Shown: positions 1-5,571 of the stretch, piece by piece
Numbering within the stretch: the first letter of the stretch is position 1
Layout of the letters: each line of letters opens with the position of its first letter
Source of the DNA: an uncultured Porphyromonadaceae bacterium
Lineage (GTDB): Bacteria; Bacteroidota; Bacteroidia; Bacteroidales; Muribaculaceae
Assembly: GCA_900555165.1 (NCBI GenBank)
Contig: USKE01000150.1
Coordinates: forward strand, 1 to 5,571
DNA length: 5,571 nucleotides
Reading direction: 5' to 3'
Made by a program: the position numbers and the translations under genes
Notes under the pieces: generated by a model
Seen by the model: only the letters and a program-made list of their open reading frames with translations
Databases searched by the model: none
Told to the model about the DNA's origin: nothing

Positions 1-386
1 GCCCCCACGCTGTCAGAGAACTGCCCCATGTTCCCGGCCAGCAGATAGCTTGCCGGGGGGATGGGGGTGTAGTAGGTACGGCAGTAGATGAGGTTGGCGA
101 TGCACAACCCGTCGGCCACGAGCAATACAAGTACCTGCGGCCACACGCGGCGCGTGAACGCCGACGGCAGCGCCATAATCAGTGCGAGCGTGACCCCGAA
201 GATATATGTCGACACCAGCGACATCGGCCTGAATGTCGTCGACAGACACCAGATTATGTCGAACGCGAATACCGTGGCGGCGCATACGGCGAACGCCATT
301 GTAAACGGCGGAGTCCACAGACGCCGCGGAAACAGTATCAGCCTCAGCGAATCGAGGTGCAGGTTTCTTCTTTTGGTCTTGCTCAC
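1..386 (-). CDS. N-terminal part of a polytopic membrane protein, probable LtaS/sulfatase-fold envelope phosphotransferase (cut by left edge)
   Basis: A leftward frame opens at a GTG (384-386) and stays open to the window edge, giving 128 residues. An in-frame TAA lies 17 codons upstream with no ATG between, so GTG is the only standard start. The protein begins with a basic segment (SKTKRR) and has three likely membrane segments, at about residues 27-48, 56-77 and 82-102. After them comes YCRTYYTPIPPASYLL then AGNMGQFSDSV (102-127). A Tyr-rich stretch followed by a short 'N-x-G' segment after the last helix is what I recall from the N-terminal region of LtaS-type and related Bacteroidota sulfatase-like proteins, whose catalytic domain lies outside the membrane and transfers phosphoglycerol or phosphoethanolamine-type groups. 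That domain and its metal-binding residues lie outside the window, so the family call is inference. It follows gmd by 57 nt on the same strand with no evident promoter between, so co-transcription is likely. It could also be another polytopic envelope enzyme. Confidence 0.68.
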   Translation of the reverse strand, partial: MSKTKRRNLHLDSLRLILFPRRLWTPPFTMAFAVCAATVFAFDIIWCLSTTFRPMSLVSTYIFGVTLALIMALPSAFTRRVWPQVLVLLVADGLCIANLIYCRTYYTPIPPASYLLAGNMGQFSDSVG

Positions 387-443
387 GCTACGAACAGATA
401 TTGGATGTGTCCACGAGAGATTGTCTGAGGCCGCTTAATCCGG

Positions 444-1532
444 TTATTTCACTATGCCTTTCTCAAGATATTCGGCCAGATTGGTGCGGGCGGCCTCGCC
501 GGCACTTTCCACGGCCACTTTGGCCATGTCGGAGTCGGTCATGATTTTCACCAGCTGCTCGAACGGGGTCTTTGTCGGGTTCCAGCCGAGTGTCTCGCGC
601 GCCTTAGTGGGGTCGCCCAACAGGTTAACCACATCGGTAGGACGGTAGAAATCGGGCGATACCTCCACAAGCACGCGCCCTGTGGCAGTGTCGATGCCCT
701 TTTCATCGACGCCCTCACCTTCCCAGCGCAGGTTGATGCCCACGTTCCTGAAAGCGAGTGTGGCGAATTCGCGCACTGAGTGCTGTTCGCCCGTGGCGAT
801 GACGAAGTCTTCGGGCTTGTCATGCTGGAGTATCATCCACATGCACTCCACATAGTCGGGGGCGTAGCCCCAGTCGCGGAGCGACGAGAGGTTGCCCAGA
901 TACAGTTTGTCCTGTTTCCCCTGGGCGATGCGGGCGGCAGCCAGCGTGATTTTGCGGGTCACGAATGTCTCGCCGCGGCGCTCGCTCTCGTGGTTGAACA
1001 GGATACCCGAGCAGCAGAACATGCCGTAGGCGTCGCGATACTCCCTGACAATCCAGTAGCCGTAGAGCTTGGCCACGGCGTAGGGGCTGAACGGGTGCAG
1101 GGGGGTGTTCTCGTTCTGGGGCACCTCCTCGACTTTGCCGAACAGTTCGGATGTCGACGCCTGGTAGATGCGGCAGCTGTTCTCGAGGCCTGCGATGCGC
1201 ACGGCCTCAAGTATTCGCAGCACGCCTGTGGCCACGACGTTGGCGGTGTACTCAGGCGAGTCGAACGATACCTGCACATGGCTCTGCGCGGCGAGATTGT
1301 ATATCTCGTCGGGGCGCACCGAGTTCACAATCTTCACCATCGCCATCGAGTCGGTCAGATCGCCGTAATGGAGATGGAAATTCTCGTGTCCTTCAAGGTG
1401 TGCTATGCGTTCGCGGTAGTCGACCGACGAGCGGCGTATCACGCCGTGCACTTCATATCCTTTTTCGAGCAGGAACTCCGAGAGGTACGAGCCGTCCTGG
1501 CCGGTCACTCCTGTTATGAGGGCTTTTTTCAT
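444..1532 (-). CDS. gmd: GDP-mannose 4,6-dehydratase
   Basis: Cytoplasmic NADP-dependent enzyme of the extended short-chain dehydrogenase family. It converts GDP-D-mannose to GDP-4-keto-6-deoxy-D-mannose, the first step to GDP-L-fucose and related deoxyhexoses for capsule, O-antigen or glycoprotein sugars. The 362-residue product is of normal family length. Visible marks are the Rossmann glycine motif GVTGQDG (8-14), the RRSS segment (33-36) typical of NADP use, LAAQSHV (81-87), the catalytic residues Thr128 and Glu130 in STSELFG plus Tyr152 and Lys156 in YAVAK, then [18 protein letters not shown] (from about 179) and [18 protein letters not shown]. The catalytic set lies four residues before the known E. 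coli Gmd positions (Thr132, Glu134, Tyr156), a close match. The ATG at 1530-1532 puts MKKALITG directly before the nucleotide-binding loop. It begins 21 nt after alaS stops, so it is probably read from the alaS promoter. The usual partner, GDP-L-fucose synthase (fcl), is not next to it. Confidence 0.97.
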   Translation of the reverse strand: MKKALITGVTGQDGSYLSEFLLEKGYEVHGVIRRSSVDYRERIAHLEGHENFHLHYGDLTDSMAMVKIVNSVRPDEIYNLAAQSHVQVSFDSPEYTANVVATGVLRILEAVRIAGLENSCRIYQASTSELFGKVEEVPQNENTPLHPFSPYAVAKLYGYWIVREYRDAYGMFCCSGILFNHESERRGETFVTRKITLAAARIAQGKQDKLYLGNLSSLRDWGYAPDYVECMWMILQHDKPEDFVIATGEQHSVREFATLAFRNVGINLRWEGEGVDEKGIDTATGRVLVEVSPDFYRPTDVVNLLGDPTKARETLGWNPTKTPFEQLVKIMTDSDMAKVAVESAGEAARTNLAEYLEKGIVK

Positions 1533-1553
1533 CGCGGTATGGCTGGTGTCTGT

Positions 1554-4181
1554 TCAGAATTTTGATGTGAGAGACTCAAGGGCGGCGCCGAGACCTTCAG
1601 CATCCTTGCCGCCGGCCTGGGCGAATCCGGGCTGGCCGCCGCCGCCGCCTTTTATGGCCTTGGCGGCCTCGCGTACCATCGCCGAGGCGTTAAGCCCTTT
1701 TTCGGTGAGGTCGGCGGTGACCATGACGGTGAGCAGAGGTTTGTTTGAGATGTCATGAGTGGCACCGACGAAAGCTGTGGCCTCGGGCGAGAACTCGCGC
1801 ACGGCAAATGCCACGTTCTTCACAACCTCGGGGTTGCGCAGGCCGGTCATGGTGATGAGTTTTACGCCGTTTACCTCAGCGGCCTCGCCGATGAGCTGGC
1901 GGGCGATGTTGCGGATGCGCTCTTTCATGTATTCATCAGCCTGTTTGCGCAGTTCGGCGTTCTCGTCGATGGCCTTGCGCAGGGCGCCCAGCAGGTCGGG
2001 AGCGTTGTTGAGCAGACGGCCTACCTGTATCATCACGTCGGTCATCTCGTCGACGGCCTGTTCGGCCTTGCGGCCGGTGATGGCCTCGATGCGTCGTATG
2101 CCGGCGGCAATAGAGCTTTCAGATACAATCTTGATGAAACCGATGTTGCCGGTGTTGTCGACGTGTGTGCCGCCGCAGAGCTCGACCGAGTCGCCGTAGC
2201 GGATCACACGCACCTCGTCGCCGTATTTCTCGCCGAAGAGAGCCATGGCGCCCATGGCACGGGCCTGCTCGATGGGCACGTCGCGGTGCTCGTCGCGCGC
2301 GGTGGCGGCGCGCACGGCCTCGTTGGCCAGGTGCTCAACCTTGCGCAGCTCCTCGGGGGTGACTTTCTGGAAGTGCGAGAAATCGAAACGCAATACGTCG
2401 GGCGAGACGAACGAACCCTTCTGCTCAACATGTGTGCCGAGCACTTCACGCAGTGCGTGGTGCAGAAGGTGAGTGGCGGTGTGGTTGGCCGATGTGGCGC
2501 GGCGCGCCTCCTTGTCGATGCGGGCCGTGAAGGTGGCGGTCACGTCGGCGGGGAGTTTGGCGGCCAGATGCACGCCGATGCCGTTCTCGCGTTTGGTGTC
2601 GAAAATCTCGACCTTGTCGTCGCCGTTCTCAAGCACGCCGCGGTCACCGACCTGGCCGCCCATTTCGGCGTAGAACGGGGTGGCCGAGAGGATTATCTGA
2701 TAATATTCCTTATTTTTCTGTTTTACCTTGCGGTAGCGCAGTATTTCGGCGTCGCACTCGGTCATGTCGTAGCCGACGAACTGCTGTTCGCCTTCGTGCA
2801 CGGTTACCCAGTCGGTAGCCTCGACTGCGGCGGGGGTGCGTGGACGGGCTTTCTGTGCGGCCATCTCGCGGTCGAAACCCTCCTGGTCGAGTGTGAAACC
2901 GTTCTCCTTGAGGATGAGCTGGGTGAGGTCGAGGGGGAAACCGTATGTGTCATAGAGTGTGAATGCCTGGGTGCCGTCGATTTCGGTCTTCCCCTCATTG
3001 CGGGCGGTGGCAATGGCATTGTCGAGCAGACGGATGCCGTTGTCGAGGGTGCGCAGGAACGAGTCCTCCTCCTCTTTGGTGACGCGGATGATGAGTTCGC
3101 GCTGGGTGGCGATTTCGGGATATGCCTCGCCCATCGATGCAATCAGTGTGTCGACCAGGCGGTACAGGAAGGCGTCTTTCTGCCCCAGGAATGTGTAGGC
3201 GTAACGCACCGCGCGGCGCAGGATGCGGCGGATTACATATCCGGCCTTGGCGTTTGAGGGGAGCTGTGAGTCGGCAATCGAGAACGCTATGGTGCGGATA
3301 TGGTCGGCGATGACGCGCATGGCCACGTCGGTCATGTGGTCTTTGCCGTATTCCTTGCCCGAGAGTTCGGCCACTTTGGCGATAAGGGGGGTGAAGACGT
3401 CGGTGTCGTAGTTCGAGGTCTTTCCCTGCAGGGCCATGCAGAGGCGCTCGAAACCCATGCCGGTGTCAATCACCTTGGCGGGGAGCGGCTCAAGCGACTT
3501 GTCGGCCTTGCGGTTGAACTGCATGAACACCAGGTTCCAGATCTCGATTACCTGCGGGTGGTCTTTGTTTACCATCTGCGCGCCGGGGATGGCGGCGCGT
3601 TCCTCGTCAGAGCGGAGGTCGATGTGAATCTCCGAGCAGGGGCCGCAGGGGCCGGTATCGCCCATTTCCCAGAAGTTGTCGTGCTTGTTGCCGTTTATGA
3701 TATGGTCGGCGGGAAGGTGTGCCTCCCAGTAGCCGGCGGCTTCGTCGTCGCGGCTCAGTCCTTCGGCCTCCGAACCCTCGAAGACAGTGGCATACAGGCG
3801 TTTCGGATCCAGGCCGAGTACATCCACCAGGAACTCCCACGCCCAGTTGATAGCCTCTTTCTTGAAGTAGTCGCCGAACGACCAGTTGCCGAGCATCTCG
3901 AACATGGTGTGGTGGTAGGTGTCGAGACCGACCTCTTCAAGGTCGTTATGCTTGCCGCTGACGCGCAGACATTTCTGCGAGTCGGTGACACGTGTCCATT
4001 TGGGCGCCTTGTTGCCCAGGATGATGTCTTTGAACTGGTTCATACCGGCGTTGGTGAACATCAGTGTGGGGTCGTCTTTTACGACCATCGGGGCCGACGG
4101 CACGATCTGGTGCCCTTTTGAGGCGAAAAACTGTTTGAATGACTCGCGGATCTCTTTGGCGGTCATCGGTGAGTTGCTCAT
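1554..4181 (-). CDS. alaS: Alanyl-tRNA synthetase
   Basis: Cytoplasmic class II aminoacyl-tRNA synthetase that charges tRNA-Ala and clears mischarged Ser and Gly. With the chosen start it has 875 residues, the usual bacterial length. Domains in order: catalytic core (about 6-240) with [15 protein letters not shown] (motif 1 region), [18 protein letters not shown] and [14 protein letters not shown] (motif 2 region), [13 protein letters not shown], and DTGMGFERL (motif 3); a tRNA-recognition region; an editing domain with the zinc-type ligands His567 and His571 (HTATH) and Cys669 and His673 (CGGTH), matching Cys666 of E. coli AlaRS; then the C-terminal C-Ala domain with a run of five glycines followed by [11 protein letters not shown] near the end. 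The frame is open up to 4253, but the first 24 residues of that version are unlike the family. The ATG at 4181 follows an A-rich, unstructured stretch, as Bacteroidota starts usually do. A second ATG at 4166 (MTAKEIRES) would also fit. It heads the alaS-gmd-membrane protein unit. Confidence 0.98.
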   Translation of the reverse strand: MSNSPMTAKEIRESFKQFFASKGHQIVPSAPMVVKDDPTLMFTNAGMNQFKDIILGNKAPKWTRVTDSQKCLRVSGKHNDLEEVGLDTYHHTMFEMLGNWSFGDYFKKEAINWAWEFLVDVLGLDPKRLYATVFEGSEAEGLSRDDEAAGYWEAHLPADHIINGNKHDNFWEMGDTGPCGPCSEIHIDLRSDEERAAIPGAQMVNKDHPQVIEIWNLVFMQFNRKADKSLEPLPAKVIDTGMGFERLCMALQGKTSNYDTDVFTPLIAKVAELSGKEYGKDHMTDVAMRVIADHIRTIAFSIADSQLPSNAKAGYVIRRILRRAVRYAYTFLGQKDAFLYRLVDTLIASMGEAYPEIATQRELIIRVTKEEEDSFLRTLDNGIRLLDNAIATARNEGKTEIDGTQAFTLYDTYGFPLDLTQLILKENGFTLDQEGFDREMAAQKARPRTPAAVEATDWVTVHEGEQQFVGYDMTECDAEILRYRKVKQKNKEYYQIILSATPFYAEMGGQVGDRGVLENGDDKVEIFDTKRENGIGVHLAAKLPADVTATFTARIDKEARRATSANHTATHLLHHALREVLGTHVEQKGSFVSPDVLRFDFSHFQKVTPEELRKVEHLANEAVRAATARDEHRDVPIEQARAMGAMALFGEKYGDEVRVIRYGDSVELCGGTHVDNTGNIGFIKIVSESSIAAGIRRIEAITGRKAEQAVDEMTDVMIQVGRLLNNAPDLLGALRKAIDENAELRKQADEYMKERIRNIARQLIGEAAEVNGVKLITMTGLRNPEVVKNVAFAVREFSPEATAFVGATHDISNKPLLTVMVTADLTEKGLNASAMVREAAKAIKGGGGGQPGFAQAGGKDAEGLGAALESLTSKF

Positions 4182-4215
4182 ATTATGATGGTATCTTGTT
4201 TTTTTTGTTGTCGGG

Positions 4216-4251
4216 GGCGGCGGGTAATGGCCGATGTCGGCACGGGCCGCC
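4216..4251 (-). promoter_or_regulatory. Stem-loop at the predicted 5' end of the alaS leader
   Basis: On the leader strand GGCGGC (4251-4246) can pair with GCCGCC (4221-4216), and within it TCGGC/GCCGA (4237-4241 and 4230-4234) form a second, tight inverted repeat. The predicted transcription start, a few bases after the -7 box that ends at 4262, falls just before this structure, so the mRNA would start with a GC-rich hairpin. The 34 nt between it and the ATG at 4181 are A-rich and unstructured. A role in stability or translation is inference; T-box leaders are not expected in this phylum and no T-box motif is seen. Confidence 0.35.
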
Positions 4252-4258
4252 AATCAAA

Positions 4259-4291
4259 CTGCAAAATTACGAATTTTTTTGTGTATCTTTG
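4259..4291 (+). promoter_or_regulatory. Promoter of the merR-type gene (Bacteroidota type)
   Basis: Read rightward, TATCTTTG (4284-4291) matches the -7 consensus TAnnTTTG in full. CTG (4259-4261), one base off TTG, lies 22 nt upstream, the same spacing as in the opposite promoter. Only 7 nt separate the -7 box from the ATG at 4299, so the transcript would have almost no leader. TGCAAA (4260-4265) and TTTGCA (4288-4293) form an inverted repeat shared by both promoters. Confidence 0.66.
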
Positions 4292-4294
4292 CAA
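4262..4294 (-). promoter_or_regulatory. Promoter of the alaS operon (Bacteroidota type)
   Basis: Read leftward, TAATTTTG (4269-4262) matches the Bacteroidota -7 consensus TAnnTTTG in full. TTG (4294-4292) lies 22 nt upstream in the place of the -33 element. Transcription would start near 4257, giving a leader of about 75 nt before the alaS ATG. The element overlaps the merR promoter on the other strand. Confidence 0.72.
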
Positions 4295-4298
4295 TCAG

Positions 4299-4634
4299 AT
4301 GGATACGCTCGACAAGAAATATTACAAAATAGCCGAGGTGGCCGAGATGATCGGTGTGCCGGCGTCGACCCTGCGTTTCTGGGAAAAGGAGTTTCCGCAG
4401 GTGAAACCGGTGCGCAACGCCTGCGGCTCGCGGTTCTACACGCCCGCCAATGTGGAGACCCTGCGCATGATATATTTCCTTGTCCGCGAGAGGGGGCTGC
4501 GTATCGAGGCCGCCCGGGAGGCGCTTGCCGCCAACCGCAGCGGAGTCCTTCGTCATGCCGACGCCGTGAGGCGTCTGCGCGAGGTGCGTTCGCGGCTCAC
4601 GGGTCTGCTCGACGCCCTCACACGTCGGCACTGA
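4299..4634 (+). CDS. Small MerR-family transcriptional regulator without effector domain
   Basis: A DNA-binding protein of 111 residues. The N-terminal winged-helix domain shows KIAEVAEMIGVPASTLRFWE (10-29, helix-turn-helix), a wing with NACGSRFYTPANVETL (40-55), and FLVRERGLRIEAARE (60-74), all in the MerR order. A basic, heptad-like helix (about 84-111, LRHADAVRRLREVRSRLTGL) follows and probably forms the dimer coiled coil. There is no ligand- or metal-binding domain and only one cysteine (Cys42), so a mercury- or redox-sensing role is not supported. The ATG at 4299 places the usual short lead before the helix-turn-helix; the longer version from 4185 adds residues unlike the family and would begin upstream of the promoter. 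It is transcribed away from alaS from an overlapping promoter, so it could control itself and the alaS unit. Its target and signal are unknown. Confidence 0.88.
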   Translation: MDTLDKKYYKIAEVAEMIGVPASTLRFWEKEFPQVKPVRNACGSRFYTPANVETLRMIYFLVRERGLRIEAAREALAANRSGVLRHADAVRRLREVRSRLTGLLDALTRRH

Positions 4635-4692
4635 TTCCTGAATCACTTCAATAAATGGTGAGGCATTATCATGTATGTCAGTCAGCACACCC

Positions 4693-4727
4693 AAAAAAGG
4701 AGGATAGTTCTTTTGAACTATCCTCCT
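4693..4727 (-). terminator. Strong intrinsic terminator, leftward reading (possibly bidirectional)
   Basis: AGGAGGATAGTTC (4698-4710) and GAACTATCCTCCT (4715-4727) form a perfect 13-bp stem with a TTTT loop. The AAAAAA at 4693-4698 becomes a six-U tail when transcribed leftward, which sets the main orientation. Rightward it lies 63 nt after the merR stop but lacks a U-run (CACGTTTC follows), so it would be weaker there. It shields the alaS/merR divergent region from leftward transcription coming from the recQ side. Confidence 0.85.
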
Positions 4728-4866
4728 CACGTTTCAACTATTTATTTATGAGAGCCTCAGTATCTGGTATCACTACCCGATAAAAAGGACGAGGGATGTC
4801 GGTAACATGCCGCGTAAAGCCGGAGGCGACAGTGGCGGATGCCGGTGAGACAGTTTCAGGTATAAT

Positions 4867-4903
4867 GGTCTACATCACTTGAAGTTGTTGCGGTCTACTT
4901 GAA
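4867..4903. repeat. Short direct repeat GGTCTAC...ACTTGAA
   Basis: GGTCTAC occurs at 4867-4873 and again at 4892-4898, and ACTTGAA at 4877-4883 and 4897-4903. The two copies differ only by a 3-base insert (ATC) with overlap of the AC. The starts are 25 bp apart. It lies in the gene-free stretch and has no assigned role; a binding site pair or a small duplication are both possible. Confidence 0.5.
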
Positions 4904-4929
4904 AATATCGCGTCATCGTTTTTTAAAGC

Positions 4930-4969
4930 GCCGCCGTGGCAACATGTATATGTTGCCGCCCGGCCTTTT
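4930..4969 (+). terminator. Hairpin with short T-tract, candidate rightward terminator
   Basis: GGCAACAT (4938-4945) and ATGTTGCC (4950-4957) form a perfect 8-bp stem with a GTAT loop. GCCG (4933-4936) and CGGC (4961-4964) can extend it across a small internal loop. CTTTTCGTTT follows on the plus strand, while leftward there is no U-run, so rightward termination fits better. No rightward gene is known directly before it; it lies about 300 nt after merR and could end merR read-through or an unannotated RNA. Confidence 0.38.
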
Positions 4970-5180
4970 CGTTTCATGTACTACTATAACAATCCGTACA
5001 CCGCTAAAGTGGAGCCGAAATCAGCTAAAAGTGTTTAAAATTTGTTTATTCGGGCAGATTTCACTTTTATATATTGCGGTGATTAACTTAAATTAGACGA
5101 TATTTAACATTTCGACATCTGATACGTGACAATCTTTTTATTCAGACAGTCAGGTATAGCGTTTTATGTGTCGCTGTCGG

Positions 5181-5571
5181 TCAGCTGACCGGGGAGAGAC
5201 GGTTGCCTGAGGTTACAATGATACGGCCGCAGTCGGCGAGAGCACGGGCCACCCGCGCCACGACTGCCGGGTCAAGCGCTGTTTCGGCGGCGAGGGCGGC
5301 AATGTCCATCGGTTCTGTGGCGCGGCTCAGACGGTAGATGACGGCATCGGCCGCCAGTTTATCCTCATCGGTGGTGCCGGTGGTCTGTGCGGCTTTCTTG
5401 CGCCGGTTGCGGCAGACGTCGCACCGCCCGCACTCGGCATTGGCCTCCTGTCCGAAGTATCTGAGCATCATAGCCTCGCGGCATTCGGCTGTGCTGAACA
5501 CGAAATCGCTCATGGCCTTGAGGCGTTCCTGCATCAGGGCACGACGCTGTTCGTATATCTCGCGCGGCAGG
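5181..5571 (-). CDS. recQ: ATP-dependent DNA helicase RecQ, C-terminal part (cut by right edge)
   Basis: RecQ-family helicases unwind DNA 3' to 5' in recombination and fork repair. Only the last 129 residues are here; the ATG at 5534 is internal, since the frame runs on to the window edge with LPREIYEQRRALMQERL. The zinc-binding region is clear: Cys30, Cys47, Cys50 and Cys53 of the fragment in the pattern C-x16-C-x2-C-x2-C, with REAMMLRYFGQ and CGRCDVC as in RecQ proteins. A linker (about 56-70) leads to a small winged-helix-like tail (71-129, with DIAALAAETALDPAVVARV). There is no room for a full RQC plus HRDC end, so this looks like the shorter RecQ type common in Bacteroidales rather than the long RecQ. 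The helicase motifs lie outside the window. A 14-base palindrome covers its stop codon, and the first strong terminator downstream is about 450 nt away. Confidence 0.9.
   Translation of the reverse strand, partial: LPREIYEQRRALMQERLKAMSDFVFSTAECREAMMLRYFGQEANAECGRCDVCRNRRKKAAQTTGTTDEDKLAADAVIYRLSRATEPMDIAALAAETALDPAVVARVARALADCGRIIVTSGNRLSPVS

Larger units (their letters stand above)
4738..4977 (-). pseudogene. Possible remnant: small leftward reading frame broken by one TAG
   Basis: An ATG at 4975-4977 opens a 35-codon frame (MKRKGRAATYTCCHGG near its start) ending at a TAG at 4870-4872. The same frame then stays open for 43 codons, ending ...RPFYRVVIPDTEALINK before a TAG at 4738-4740. That last stop lies 10 nt before the strong leftward terminator, as expected for the end of a gene. 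Against a real gene are the mixed third-base use, unlike the GC-rich third positions of the neighbours, the internal stop, two in-frame TAGs just before the ATG, the lack of a recognisable promoter, and the hairpin at 4938-4957 lying within it. I do not recognise the sequence. It may be a decayed gene tail, two tiny frames or chance. Confidence 0.15.
4635..5180. other. Intergenic stretch without an assignable gene
   Basis: Between the merR stop and the recQ stop no frame resembles a known protein on either strand, and no tRNA or familiar structured RNA is recognisable. The part from about 4970 to 5170 is clearly richer in A and T than the genes beside it. What can be seen is listed separately: a strong terminator hairpin, a weaker hairpin, a short direct repeat and a TAG-interrupted leftward frame. 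I find no full TAnnTTTG match on either strand after the terminator; the nearest, TAATTTAA read leftward near 5090, has six of eight bases. Confidence 0.6.

Noticed and set aside
13..318. 101-codon leftward frame at the left edge
   Set aside because: Rich in Arg, His and Pro without structure; the overlapping GTG frame on the same strand gives clear membrane helices and a conserved-looking segment.
780..1565. 261-codon rightward open frame opposite gmd
   Set aside because: Antisense shadow of gmd, which has all catalytic residues and normal length.
1755..3257. 500-codon rightward open frame opposite alaS
   Set aside because: It lies wholly antisense to the strongly conserved alaS; its open state follows from the GC-rich third positions of alaS, and the peptide has no family-like motifs.
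3300..4121. 273-codon rightward open frame opposite the alaS 5' half
   Set aside because: Antisense shadow of the alaS catalytic core, same reasoning as above.
4182..4253. 24-residue N-terminal extension of AlaS
   Set aside because: It is coded by the GC-rich leader and A-rich stretch, is unlike the family N-terminus, and would leave almost no leader after the predicted start site.
4185..4298. 38-residue N-terminal extension of the MerR protein
   Set aside because: It begins upstream of the promoter and adds a Cys/Phe-rich stretch unlike MerR proteins.
4254..4730. 158-codon leftward frame opposite merR
   Set aside because: Antisense to the MerR domain and running through the terminator and both promoters; no family-like motifs.
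4899..5096. 65-codon rightward frame in the intergenic stretch
   Set aside because: TTG start, basic and hydrophobic composition without pattern, crosses the hairpin at 4938-4957, no promoter match.
4740..5180. Possible tRNA, SRP RNA, RNase P or riboswitch in the gap
   Set aside because: No cloverleaf, no conserved core motifs of these RNAs and no adjacent start codon of a regulated gene could be found.
1..5571. CRISPR array, insertion sequence or defence system
   Set aside because: No regularly spaced repeats, terminal inverted repeats, transposase or defence-type domains are visible.

Overview
The window looks like chromosomal DNA from a GC-rich member of the Bacteroidales (Muribaculaceae or Alistipes-like; the sequence does not settle which). 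The reasons are promoters of the Bacteroidota type (TAnnTTTG -7 box with a TTG-like -33 element), start codons preceded by A-rich stretches rather than Shine-Dalgarno sequences, Bacteroidales-like AlaS and Gmd proteins, and a short RecQ with a small winged-helix-like tail. I see no mobile element, CRISPR array, tRNA or rRNA.

Layout. From 1 to 4181 three genes read leftward in close order: alaS (alanyl-tRNA synthetase, 1554-4181), then after 21 nt gmd (GDP-mannose 4,6-dehydratase, 444-1532), then after 57 nt a GTG-started membrane protein (386 to beyond the left edge) that resembles the N-terminus of the LtaS/sulfatase-fold family of envelope phosphotransferases. Spacing and orientation suggest one transcription unit, driven by a promoter at 4262-4294. 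Divergent from it lies a small one-domain MerR-type regulator (4299-4634, rightward). Its promoter overlaps the alaS promoter almost exactly: the -7 box of each covers the -33 region of the other, within a TGCAAA/TTTGCA inverted repeat.

From 4635 to 5180 no gene can be assigned with confidence. This stretch holds a very strong hairpin with a U-tract for leftward transcripts (4693-4727), a second hairpin with a short T-tract for rightward transcripts (about 4930-4969), a short direct repeat (4867-4903) and a leftward reading frame interrupted by one TAG (4738-4977) that ends 10 nt before the strong terminator. From 5181 to the right edge is the C-terminal part of a leftward recQ gene, with the four-cysteine zinc site intact.

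How the genes work together. alaS is essential housekeeping (charging of tRNA-Ala). gmd makes the precursor of GDP-fucose and related deoxyhexoses for surface glycans. The membrane protein probably modifies an envelope polymer or lipid. The link between the three looks like shared transcription rather than a shared pathway. No clear novel multi-gene system is visible; the points most worth checking are the interlocked divergent promoter, the apparently leaderless merR mRNA, and the unexplained transcript end in the 4635-5180 gap.
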